A stretch of 64,000 nucleotides of DNA from CALCLY01 sp900552775 (GTDB taxonomy: Bacteria; Bacillota; Clostridia; UMGS1883; UMGS1540), in the NCBI GenBank assembly GCA_937966555.1, contig CALCLY010000011.1, positions 1 through 64,000 of the forward strand, read 5' to 3'. Below are positions 17,009 through 24,462 of this stretch, piece by piece. Numbering within the stretch: position 1 is the stretch's first letter; the number at the start of each line of letters is the position of its first letter. Made by a program: the position numbers and the translations under genes. Below the pieces are notes generated by a model. It was not told where the DNA came from. It did not search any database and saw nothing but the letters and a program-made list of their open reading frames with translations.

Positions 17009-17068
17009 GTTAAGATTTCGTAAAATTTTATTTTACCCTATTGACATACCTGAAAATTGGTGTTACAA
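17009..17068 (+). repeat. 60-bp inverted repeat, right arm
   Basis: Begins GTTAAGATTTCGTAAAAT and ends GTTACAA; partner of the arm at 16021-16080. It starts 20 bp after the SLH stop codon. The shared part includes the full promoter and about 32 bp upstream of its -35. Confidence 0.85.
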
Positions 17069-17069
17069 T
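17041..17069 (+). promoter_or_regulatory. Outward promoter, right copy
   Basis: TTGACA (17041-17046), 17 bp spacer, TACAAT (17064-17069), directed rightward away from the SLH gene. Same upstream block as the left copy. Confidence 0.8.
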
Positions 17070-17075
17070 AATATT

Positions 17076-17145
17076 GTTGTAGATTTCATATCATATAGTT
17101 TTGTCCGTATGCCTATTAGCGACTGGGTGTGCGGACATTACTTTT
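17076..17145 (+). ncRNA. Candidate small RNA, right copy
   Basis: A transcript from the right outward promoter would be about 70 nt. It starts with TGTAGATTTCATAT (17078-17091) shared with the left copy and ends in a hairpin GTCCGTATGC / GTGTGCGGAC (17103-17112 with 17127-17136, three G-U pairs) followed by TTACTTTTG. The hairpin sequence differs from that of the left copy but its position is the same. The rest of 17146-17309 holds AT-rich sequence and a TATAAT at 17279-17284 in front of the XRE gene. Confidence 0.5.
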
Positions 17146-17309
17146 GCCTGATTTCCGTCTTTATCTTCACAAAAACCTTAAAATCCGTATTTTTTTGTTT
17201 CTGTATACCAATAATTTAGTATATATTTATTGTATATGTAAATTCTTAGTTTGTCAAGAGGTTTTAGGAAATTAATAGTATAATTAATTCAAAAAGGAAT
17301 GATTTTACT

Positions 17310-17612
17310 ATGCAAACAATCGGAAACAGAATCAGAGAATTGCGCGAAGATAAAGATTTGCGCCAAATAGATGTCTCTCATGCAACCGGAATAGACCAAA
17401 AAACTTTATCAAACTATGAAACAGGCAAAACCAATCCGGACAGTTACTCGATTTTAAAACTGGCAGACTTTTTTCAGGTATCAACCGATTATCTTCTCGG
17501 CTGCACAAATCTGAATATAAAATCAAATACCGATGTTTTCAGAATGCTTGAGAAAATCGAAAACGAAATAAGGGAATTAAAAAAATTTATACAAAGGCAA
17601 ACATTAATATAA
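17310..17612 (+). CDS. XRE-family transcriptional regulator
   Basis: A 100-residue DNA-binding protein. Residues 4-62 form a Cro/CI-type helix-turn-helix (IGNRIRELREDKDLRQIDVS, recognition helix around QKTLSNYETG), ending with the common STDYLLG segment. Residues 70-95 form a short charged helix (FRMLEKIENEIRELKKFIQ) that could dimerise. The ATG follows AAAAGGAATG. A TATAAT at 17279-17284 lacks a good -35, which suits an autoregulated or weak promoter. The gene is next to an integrase/TnpV scar and may be a leftover of the same mobile element. Its target is unknown. Confidence 0.85.
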   Translation: MQTIGNRIRELREDKDLRQIDVSHATGIDQKTLSNYETGKTNPDSYSILKLADFFQVSTDYLLGCTNLNIKSNTDVFRMLEKIENEIRELKKFIQRQTLI

Positions 17613-17633
17613 AATTCGGCAGTATGCCAAAAC

Positions 17634-17680
17634 GCCCGAATATACAGGCTAAAAGCGGCTTGTGTATTCGGGCTTATTTT
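17634..17680 (+). terminator. Terminator after the XRE gene
   Basis: A 13-bp stem with one mismatch (GCCCGAATATACA / TGTGTATTCGGGC, 17634-17646 with 17661-17673) is followed by TTATTTTATT. Confidence 0.85.
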
Positions 17681-17710
17681 ATTCCAAGTTACGAAAGGTA
17701 GCCGATTTAA

Positions 17711-17915
17711 ATGAGAAAAATCACAAATAAACAAATTTTAAGCTTTAAAGAATATTTAACTGAGGAGGAAAAAAGCGAAAACACAACAGAAAAATATATC
17801 CGCGATGTCATCTTCTTTGCAGCGTGGCTTAAAAACCGCCAAGTTACAAAGATACTGACATTGGAATACAAAAAGAAGCTGTGCGAAAAATATGCTCCAA
17901 GCAGCGTAAATGCGG
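17711..17915 (+). pseudogene. Integrase N-terminal fragment (SAM-like core-binding domain)
   Basis: About 68 residues (ITNKQILSFKEYLTEEEKS, then TEKYIRDVIFFAAWLKNRQ) match the N-terminal SAM-like domain of tyrosine recombinases. The open frame stops soon after SSVNAA and the whole catalytic domain (R-H-R-Y) is missing. It joins directly to a TnpV fragment in another frame near 17915, so an internal deletion removed everything between. A ribosome site AAAGGTAG-like sequence lies upstream. Not functional. Confidence 0.75.
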
Positions 17916-18181
17916 CGACTATTACATTCCCGATTTAACCATACCCGACACAAAGAAATACATAATCGGAAAATACGAAAGATTACGCAGACAGTTTTTG
18001 AAAGAACATCACAAATCTTTTTATACAGCTTTAATGATTGAAGGCAATTTACCGGAACACCTTGCGGAGATAGACGAAACCTGCCACAATGTTCTGAAAG
18101 ATATGGTGTCAAAAATGGCAAAACAAGAAGGCATTACGGAACAGTTAAAGGCTGATAATCAAATGCTATGGGTACAAAAAA
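17916..18181 (+). pseudogene. tnpV: TnpV fragment (transposon-encoded protein)
   Basis: The frame reading YYIPDLTIPDTKKYIIGKYE, then LRRQFLKEHHKSFYTALMIE and LPEHLAEIDETC, ending QLKADNQMLWVQK, matches TnpV proteins of Tn4451-like and other Clostridia integrative elements. The N-terminus is lost at the junction with the integrase fragment and the usual C-terminal MNNIRNRAEEIV-type helix is replaced by unrelated sequence running into a terminator. No start codon with a ribosome site belongs to it. It is a mobile-element remnant. Confidence 0.8.
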
Positions 18182-18184
18182 TAC

Positions 18185-18223
18185 GGGTATATCAAAACGA
18201 AACCGTTTTGATATACCCCTTTT
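18185..18223 (+). terminator. Strong intrinsic terminator after the TnpV remnant
   Basis: A perfect 15-bp stem (18185-18199 with 18204-18218, arm GGGTATATCAAAACG) with a 4-nt loop is followed by TTTT. It also shields the rightward remnant from the convergent carbohydrate island. Confidence 0.85.
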
Positions 18224-18263
18224 CAATTTCGGCAAATATTAAAGATATCGCAATATCCTGCTT

Positions 18264-18914
18264 CTAATACTTTATTTCGTAATTAATCCCCGAAATTCCG
18301 GGCTTAATGCCCCTTGCAATTGCCGCGCTGTTATCTGTATGGCAAATAATCCATTTATTTTTTGCCGAAATCCGCTTATCCTTAAGCTCCGTTTCCAGTG
18401 CCGTATTAGTTCCCTTCGGCAGAGCGACAACGCAAATAAACCCTTCGTCACTTACCTGGCACGGGCAGTAGTGCAGCGTGGTTGCAAAACAGTCTATTAC
18501 CGTTCCCTTCGGAAGATAAAATGCGGTAAATTTTGAAGAATCGATTTTACCGTCAACTATATCCCATCTGTGCCCCTGTATGAGCACAAGCGGTGTTACC
18601 GCAATATTAATTTCACTTGACGTATGCCATTCGGTCGCATTCAGAAAAGAGCTGTGTCCCCAGCAGCAGCCGATTTCGGTCGGCAGCGTTCCGAATATCT
18701 CGTTTTTTATACTCTCCGCACCGCCAAGGCTCTCAAACTCGTCCATACCTGCCATATATTTTACACCGCTCTCCGGCATTTCAAGCTTTTCGCCTGCCCT
18801 TACAAGCTCATCCGCATCAAGCTCCGTAATCACTCTGCCGAATGAACGGAACTCCTCGTCAAATACCGAATAAATCTTTATATCAGGGTTTTTCTTCTTT
18901 AAATTTTCCAACAT
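18264..18914 (-). CDS. DUF4867 family protein
   Basis: A 216-residue soluble protein of the DUF4867 family. The segment IKIYSVFDEEFRSFGRVI at the N-terminus, EWHTSSEINIAVTPLVLIQG in the middle, and YLPKGTVIDCFATTLHYCPC are the family signature. The paired histidines and the glycine-rich strands suggest a cupin-like fold, but no reaction is established. The start at 18914 follows AAAGGAG; an earlier in-frame ATG lacks a ribosome site. It is the last gene of the carbohydrate island, 13 bp after the SDR gene, and relatives are often near sugar isomerase and aldolase genes, so a role in the same pathway is likely. Confidence 0.8.
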   Translation of the reverse strand: MLENLKKKNPDIKIYSVFDEEFRSFGRVITELDADELVRAGEKLEMPESGVKYMAGMDEFESLGGAESIKNEIFGTLPTEIGCCWGHSSFLNATEWHTSSEINIAVTPLVLIQGHRWDIVDGKIDSSKFTAFYLPKGTVIDCFATTLHYCPCQVSDEGFICVVALPKGTNTALETELKDKRISAKNKWIICHTDNSAAIARGIKPGISGINYEIKY

Positions 18915-18927
18915 AGCTTTCACTCCT

Positions 18928-19704
18928 TTACAGACATGTATATCCGCCGTCAACCGATATTACCGTACCGGTTGTATAGCCTGCAGTATCACCGGCAAGA
19001 TAAAGTGCCAGTCCGACAAGCTCCGTCGGCTCGCCGACTCTGCCGAGCGGTGTCCCGTCAATCCATTTCTTTACTGCCGGGTCGTTCGGCGTGCTCAAAC
19101 GCTTCTGCGTAAGCGGTGTGTGCATGAAGCCGGGCGCGATTCCGTTTACACGGATGCCCCTCTGTGCCCACTCTACCGCCATGCACTTTGTCAGCATGAT
19201 TGTGCCTGCCTTTGAACTGTTGTAGGCACACTGCGTCTGCGGCAGCGGATTCACAACAAGTCCCGACATCGAGGTTATATTCACTATTCTTCCGCCGCCC
19301 TGCTCCAGCATTACCTTTGCAACCTCGCGGCTGACCAGAAACACGCCGGTCAGATTTACGCCGATTATACTGTTCCAGACATCAAGCGGCATTTCCTCCG
19401 CCGGGTAAAGCTTGTTTATTCCGGCATTGTTCACAAGAATGTCAATACGTCCGAAATGCTCCCTGACCTGCTTTACCATATTTTTTACGGAATCCTCACA
19501 CGAAACGTCGGTCTTTATGCAAATGCACTCCGCACCCTCGCTTTCAACCCCGCATTTTGCGTTTTCAAATTCTTCCTCACGCATGCCGGCTATTGCAACG
19601 CTTGCGCCGGACTGTGCAAAGCCCTTTGCTATTTCAAATCCGATTCCGCGTTCCGCACCTGTAATTACCGCAATTTTTCCTTTCAAATCAAAATTGTACT
19701 TCAT
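18928..19704 (-). CDS. SDR family NAD(P)-dependent oxidoreductase
   Basis: A 258-residue short-chain dehydrogenase. It has the Rossmann motif TGAERGIG, the NNAG structural motif, the catalytic Ser in NITSMSG, YxxxK in AYNSSKAG, and ends with VDGGYTCL. Closest in style to gluconate 5-dehydrogenase and similar sugar-acid or polyol reductases, so it probably oxidises or reduces a C-OH group of a sugar intermediate. The start is ATG at 19704, 9 nt after GAGGTG; a GTG four codons earlier overlaps the ribosome site. Cotranscribed between the aldolase and DUF4867 genes. Substrate unknown. Confidence 0.88.
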   Translation of the reverse strand: MKYNFDLKGKIAVITGAERGIGFEIAKGFAQSGASVAIAGMREEEFENAKCGVESEGAECICIKTDVSCEDSVKNMVKQVREHFGRIDILVNNAGINKLYPAEEMPLDVWNSIIGVNLTGVFLVSREVAKVMLEQGGGRIVNITSMSGLVVNPLPQTQCAYNSSKAGTIMLTKCMAVEWAQRGIRVNGIAPGFMHTPLTQKRLSTPNDPAVKKWIDGTPLGRVGEPTELVGLALYLAGDTAGYTTGTVISVDGGYTCL

Positions 19705-19728
19705 TTCAGCGTACACCTCACAACAAAA

Positions 19729-20550
19729 TTATTCAGCCGCACCGAGAAGCTTTATCTTCTCAGCCGCAAAAGCCTTTACGTTCTCTGCCGCCTTTGACAT
19801 TACAATATCAAGCGGTGCGCCGAACGGGTCAAGAGCCTTGAACCCCTCTACAAATGAGTAACACACATCCGTGCCGAAATTAATCTTTCTTATTCCTGCC
19901 CTGACCGACTCGCGTATCTGGTCATCAGGCACACCCGAGCCGCCGTGAAGCACAAGATGCGCCCCCGTTGCCGCGTGAATTTCCGCAATTCTGTCAATTG
20001 CCAGCTTTGGTGCCTGAACATATTTACCGTGCGCCGTACCAACCATAATTGCCAGTGCGTCAACGCCCGATTCATTCACGAATCTGACAGCGTCCGCAAC
20101 CTCGGTGTATGCAGCCCACTTCTCATCGCGTGTCGAGCCGATATGTCCCAGCTCACCTTCAACCGAAACTCCGGCTTCACGTGCAAGCTCCACCGCATGC
20201 GCGGTCACCCTGATATTTTCATCGAGCGGCAGCGTTGACGCATCAATCATAACGCCGGTTGCGCCGTAACGCATAGCACGTATACACTCCGGTATACCTG
20301 CGCCGTGGTCAAGATGAAATGCAACAGGCGATTTCAGCCGGTTCATTATATCACATATAACCGGCGAAAGCAGCTTTCCCGTTTCCGTATCGAACAGACG
20401 GCTGTACATCTGTATAATAATCGGCGCATTCAGTTCCTCTGCCGCATTTGCAACACCCATAAGCGTTTCAAGATTGTAAACGCAGAATGCCGGAACGGCA
20501 AAGCCGCCCTTTTCCGCAATATCCAAAACTTCCTTTAACGTATAACGCAT
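19729..20550 (-). CDS. Class II ketose-bisphosphate aldolase family protein
   Basis: A 273-residue zinc-dependent aldolase of the Fba/GatY/KbaY family, which cleaves a ketose phosphate to DHAP and an aldehyde. Family features include the metal histidine in FHLDHG, acidic residues in VMIDASTLPLDEN and VSVEGELGHIG, the second histidine in GTAHGKY, the third in LHGGSGVPDD, and the phosphate-binding NFGTDV. It lacks the insertions of the housekeeping fructose-bisphosphate aldolase, resembling tagatose-type enzymes. AAAGGAG precedes the ATG. Downstream of the isomerase and kinase genes, it is placed to cleave their product. Confidence 0.9.
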   Translation of the reverse strand: MRYTLKEVLDIAEKGGFAVPAFCVYNLETLMGVANAAEELNAPIIIQMYSRLFDTETGKLLSPVICDIMNRLKSPVAFHLDHGAGIPECIRAMRYGATGVMIDASTLPLDENIRVTAHAVELAREAGVSVEGELGHIGSTRDEKWAAYTEVADAVRFVNESGVDALAIMVGTAHGKYVQAPKLAIDRIAEIHAATGAHLVLHGGSGVPDDQIRESVRAGIRKINFGTDVCYSFVEGFKALDPFGAPLDIVMSKAAENVKAFAAEKIKLLGAAE

Positions 20551-20617
20551 GTTTTTTATCTCCTTTGACTAAAGTATAGCGCTGCTTTTTAACGCAGTAT
20601 TTTTAAAAATTTGCCTA

Positions 20618-22009
20618 TTAAACCGTATCAAACCTTATATTCGGTACATACCTGCAGAATTCTTTGATTTCCTTTGTAAAGCTGCCCTCAATCTCGGATA
20701 CATGGTGAATATACGGTCCCTCGATGAGCTTGCGCTCCCATGCGTCAAGATTGCCGAACCTTGCCCAAATGTAGGTTCCGTTCGTGTACGGTCCCTCCGC
20801 ACTGTCACATTCGCCGGCAATCACCGAATATTTTCCGTGATCCTGATCTATGCGCGCAACCGTATAATGGCTGCTCTTTGCCTCGAAGTTTTCACGCATA
20901 TTCATACATCTGCACGGCTGATCCTCGCGGTGAACCGAATATGCAAACTGACCGCAATGCCAGAGCAGCTCCGTATTCTCGGCCTCCGGATGACGTATTG
21001 TGAACTCGCCGAACAGCGGCGGCTTTTTGCCGAGTGACATTGATTTGAGCAGCACCTGCGTCATTGCCGCATGAGTGTCACCCTCGCAGCTTATAATATA
21101 TCCCTCGTCTGCAAGAATACCGTATGCGGTACACGGCATAGCGCCCACCAGTAGCTGCAGCGCCGACCAGCACTCCGCGGAAATTGCGTCAAGCTTAAAC
21201 TCCTCAAACAGCTCACGGAACAGCAGCACGAACGCATACTGTTTTTCCGCAAGCTCGTCCGAAGCCTTGTCCAAATCGTACATGCGGCGCAGCTTATCCG
21301 CTCCCTGCTTAAGCTCCTCCGCGCGTTCACGCACGAGAGTATTATATTTATCCTGAAATACAGCAAGGTTAATCGGCACCATATGTATATCAAACTCCTC
21401 CATGAGCTGACCCTCGTTACAGATTACGGAACAGAACGGACGCGGACGAAGTCCGATTTGTCCTATTCTCATCCCCTTAAAATTCTTTACCGCACAGGTA
21501 ACTCTCACAAAGCTGTCAATACCGTCTGCAAGCTTTTTTGCCTCAACCGGGCAGTTTTCAATGTATGTAAACGGAACATTCATGCGCATAAGCTGACGGC
21601 TTATGCCGAACAGTCCGCACTGCGAGTCGGTGTAACGCATGCCGTCACCCTTGTCCGGTGCATCATCCTGCGGACCCCAAAGGAGAACCGGCTTGCCGAC
21701 TTTTTTTGCAAGCTCGCCTGCCGCTTCCTCATTGCCGAAATTTGCGGCTATCAGAAATACCGAGTCAACTCCATTGCTTCTGAAATGCTCCGCAACCTTA
21801 TCCACATCATCACACGACCAAAGAACCTCTACGTCAATAACTCCTTTGAGGTCAACAAATGAAACGCAATCTGTCGTAAAATGATTCTTTATATACTCAA
21901 CCGTTTTTCTGCCGCGTTCCTCGGCAATTTCCCAGTTGAACTGCCCCGGTCTCGGTGTACAGTCGCGTCTGAGCGGCACAATACCGATTTTCACATTGTA
22001 ATCAAGCAT
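20618..22009 (-). CDS. L-fucose/L-arabinose isomerase family protein
   Basis: A 463-residue protein of the FucI/AraA-like superfamily, expected to interconvert an aldose and a ketose in the cytosol with a divalent metal. Recognisable parts are the N-terminal KIGIVPLRRDCTPRPG, the central IGLRPRPFCSVICNEGQL, and the C-terminal metal region with CEGDTHAAMTQ, RHPEAENTELLWHCGQF and the terminal HHVSEIEG histidines. It is shorter than FucI (about 590 residues), matching the divergent group often labelled fucose isomerase. The start follows AGGGGGTAG. It lies 12 bp after the PfkB kinase gene. The sugar is not predictable from sequence. Confidence 0.75.
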   Translation of the reverse strand: MLDYNVKIGIVPLRRDCTPRPGQFNWEIAEERGRKTVEYIKNHFTTDCVSFVDLKGVIDVEVLWSCDDVDKVAEHFRSNGVDSVFLIAANFGNEEAAGELAKKVGKPVLLWGPQDDAPDKGDGMRYTDSQCGLFGISRQLMRMNVPFTYIENCPVEAKKLADGIDSFVRVTCAVKNFKGMRIGQIGLRPRPFCSVICNEGQLMEEFDIHMVPINLAVFQDKYNTLVRERAEELKQGADKLRRMYDLDKASDELAEKQYAFVLLFRELFEEFKLDAISAECWSALQLLVGAMPCTAYGILADEGYIISCEGDTHAAMTQVLLKSMSLGKKPPLFGEFTIRHPEAENTELLWHCGQFAYSVHREDQPCRCMNMRENFEAKSSHYTVARIDQDHGKYSVIAGECDSAEGPYTNGTYIWARFGNLDAWERKLIEGPYIHHVSEIEGSFTKEIKEFCRYVPNIRFDTV

Positions 22010-22021
22010 TTTTCTACCCCC

Positions 22022-23002
22022 TTAAACCGTAATTCCGTGCTGATAATGCGCAACACGTGTATCAATTTCGCTGTAATCTATCTCACCTGTTTCCATGAAT
22101 TTTTCAAGTACTCCAAGTGTCGGTATTCCCGAGCGCCCTCCCGGGCGGGTGCATTTTATCGCCGAAACGCCGGTTGCAAACCTCGCGCAGCGCTCCGCGT
22201 CCCAGCCCTGAAGATAGGCATAGTCAAAAGCACCGTGAAATACATCTCCGGCTCCCGTTGTGTCCACAGCCTTCACCGCTATCGCCGGAAGCTCAAAATA
22301 CTTATCCTCATACACTCCGCGGCAGCCCTTTTCACCAAACGTGAAAATAACGATTTCGCAGCCCTCCGCGCGGATTGTATTCATGTTTTTTTCATATTCC
22401 GCGGCATCGTATCCGTTTGCCCCGCACATTGCATCATAATACATTTCCGAACCTATGAAAATATCAAAATGCCTGTAGTTTTCGTACACAAACGGCTTGT
22501 AGTACGGTGCGTCAATGCTTACCTTTCCGCCGGCTTCGTGCATATATTCGCACGCCTTCACGGCTGCCGGCGTAATATACCCCGTATGCAGCATTCTTGC
22601 GGACTTTATGTATTCCTCATCCGCAAACCTCCCGTCCAAATCCTCAAAATTTCCGTGACCGACAATAAACTCCTTGCCGTGAACCGCACGCTCCGAAAGG
22701 CAAACGCTGAAATTGCTTTTTTTGTCCTTATGCACAACCATCCTTGAAGTATCAACCTTGTTATACTCCAAATCCGCCAGTGAAAGCTTTCCGAATAAAT
22801 CATCACCGACCGAGCCTATAAGCGACGTTTTCATTCCGAGCCGTGCCGCCGCAACAAGCGCGGTTGCAACATTTCCGCCGCCCTGAAAGCAGCGCTCATG
22901 CATGGGACAGTTTGTATTTGACTCCGGCAGCCGGTCAATATCAACAACCAAATCCAAAAACGGATCGCCCCAGCCGAGCAAATCTATCTTTTTGTTATTC
23001 AT
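22022..23002 (-). CDS. PfkB family carbohydrate kinase
   Basis: A 326-residue ribokinase-type sugar kinase. The N-terminal glycine-rich motif is CFQGGGNVATALVAAARLG and the C-terminal ATP-binding signature DTTGAGDVFHGAF holds the catalytic Asp. Enzymes of this group phosphorylate ketoses, ketose phosphates or KDG. Between the aldehyde dehydrogenase and isomerase genes it most likely phosphorylates the ketose made by the isomerase, before aldol cleavage. GGAGG precedes the ATG. The phosphorylated position (C1 or C6) cannot be told. Confidence 0.92.
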   Translation of the reverse strand: MNNKKIDLLGWGDPFLDLVVDIDRLPESNTNCPMHERCFQGGGNVATALVAAARLGMKTSLIGSVGDDLFGKLSLADLEYNKVDTSRMVVHKDKKSNFSVCLSERAVHGKEFIVGHGNFEDLDGRFADEEYIKSARMLHTGYITPAAVKACEYMHEAGGKVSIDAPYYKPFVYENYRHFDIFIGSEMYYDAMCGANGYDAAEYEKNMNTIRAEGCEIVIFTFGEKGCRGVYEDKYFELPAIAVKAVDTTGAGDVFHGAFDYAYLQGWDAERCARFATGVSAIKCTRPGGRSGIPTLGVLEKFMETGEIDYSEIDTRVAHYQHGITV

Positions 23003-23013
23003 ACATCTGCCTC

Positions 23014-24444
23014 CTACGGAATCATTGACAGGAACTTGATGTCATAGTATTCATCAAGAGAGTATTTTGACTTGTCACAGCCGATACCGGATTGCTTTGC
23101 TCCGGCATGAGGTGAAAATTCACTGCCTATTCCGCCGTTCACAAATATTTCACCGGCTCTCACACCCTCAAAATATTCGCTCATTTCCTTTGAATTGTGA
23201 CCGAAGAAATATGCCGACAGTCCGAAAATGGTATTATTTGATTTCTCAATTGCCTCGTCAAGTGTCGAGAACGGCTGAAGCGGTATAATCGGTCCGAAAA
23301 TTTCCTCATTGGAAACTCTCATGCTGTCATTCACATCAGCAAGCAGTGCCGGGGTGATATAGCTGCCCTTTTCAAACTCTTTCGGAACTTCGCCGCCCAT
23401 TACAAGCCTTGCGCCGCCGTCTGTAGCGTCCTTAATCAGGCCGAGCATACGGTCGCGCGCTTCGCGGTTGATGACGGGTCCCATTATATAGCCCTCGTCC
23501 CTGCCCTTGCCGAGCTTTACCTTTTCCAGCTCCTTTGCAACCTTTTCACACATAACCTCATAAATGCTTTCATGAATATAGATGCGGTTATAGTTTACAC
23601 AGGTCTGACCTGCAAATCCAACCTTTTTCGCCACTATGTTTGCGGCAGTTTCGTCCAAGTCTGCGTCCGGCATAACAACAACCGGCGCATTTCCGCCAAG
23701 CTCAAGCGAGAATTTCTTCATTGAATTTGCGCTCTGCTGCATCAGCTTAAGTCCCGTTTCGTATGAACCGATAAGGCTTATCAGACGCGGAATTTTGCTC
23801 TCGTTAAGAGTTTTTGCAACCTCTCCGGAGGGTCCCGAAATAATGTTCAGCACACCTGCCGGAAAACCGATTTTTTCCGCGATTACTCCCACATAAAGCG
23901 TTGCAAGCGGTGTCTCCGATGACGGCTTTATAACGCAGGTACAGCCCGACGCAATAGCCGGGGCAAGCTTTATGCTTGCGTTTCCGAGAGGATAGTTCCA
24001 TGCAATATGCCCTACCGTAACGCCCACCGGCTGGCGCGTTACTATCTGATAATTTGTTTTTCCGCCGACAGCAAGGCTCGGCATTACCTCGCCCTCAATC
24101 CTCTTTGCCTGCTCCGCATAATACGATAGGCTTGTGAGCAGCCAGTCAACGTCGCCGCATGCCGCCGCATACGGTCTGCCCGACTCCGCGGAAACCAAAT
24201 CGATAAGCGTATCGCGTTCTGCCGTACAAGCCTCTTTGAGCTTATACAGCCATGCCGCTCTTTCGTTTACCGGAGTTTTTGACCATGTTTTGAATGCCTC
24301 GTTTGCCGCGTCAAGAGCCTCTCTTGCCTGCTCTGCGTTTGCGCAGCCTACCACTCCGGCAACCTCATCTGTCGCAGGGTTGAAAATTTCTGCCGTTTTA
24401 CCCTTACCGTCAGTCAGTTTGCCGTTTATATACTGTTTATACAC
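23014..24444 (-). CDS. NAD(P)-dependent aldehyde dehydrogenase
   Basis: A 476-residue member of the aldehyde dehydrogenase superfamily. The catalytic Cys is in FAGQTCVNYNR, the general-base Glu in LELGGNAPVV, and the cofactor region includes HIAWNYPLGN and KPSSETP. Family members here include lactaldehyde, glycolaldehyde and succinate-semialdehyde dehydrogenases. In this island it probably oxidises the aldehyde released by the class II aldolase to a hydroxy acid such as glycerate. The start is GTG at 24444, 9 nt after GGAG. The substrate is inferred from the glycerate kinase gene two places upstream. Confidence 0.92.
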   Translation of the reverse strand: MYKQYINGKLTDGKGKTAEIFNPATDEVAGVVGCANAEQAREALDAANEAFKTWSKTPVNERAAWLYKLKEACTAERDTLIDLVSAESGRPYAAACGDVDWLLTSLSYYAEQAKRIEGEVMPSLAVGGKTNYQIVTRQPVGVTVGHIAWNYPLGNASIKLAPAIASGCTCVIKPSSETPLATLYVGVIAEKIGFPAGVLNIISGPSGEVAKTLNESKIPRLISLIGSYETGLKLMQQSANSMKKFSLELGGNAPVVVMPDADLDETAANIVAKKVGFAGQTCVNYNRIYIHESIYEVMCEKVAKELEKVKLGKGRDEGYIMGPVINREARDRMLGLIKDATDGGARLVMGGEVPKEFEKGSYITPALLADVNDSMRVSNEEIFGPIIPLQPFSTLDEAIEKSNNTIFGLSAYFFGHNSKEMSEYFEGVRAGEIFVNGGIGSEFSPHAGAKQSGIGCDKSKYSLDEYYDIKFLSMIP

Positions 24445-24462
24445 TTAAATCATCTCCTTTAA

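Noticed and set aside
16021..17068. Invertible, phase-variable S-layer cassette defined by the inverted repeats
   Set aside because: The promoters in the arms point outward, the SLH gene has its own upstream region inside, and the arms differ within the promoter spacers. Inversion would change little, no recombinase gene is intact nearby, and repeated exchange would have kept the arms identical.
20575..20612. Hairpin CTGC/GCAG in the gap between isomerase and aldolase genes as a terminator
   Set aside because: The stem is only four or five pairs and no T tract follows it on the transcribed strand.
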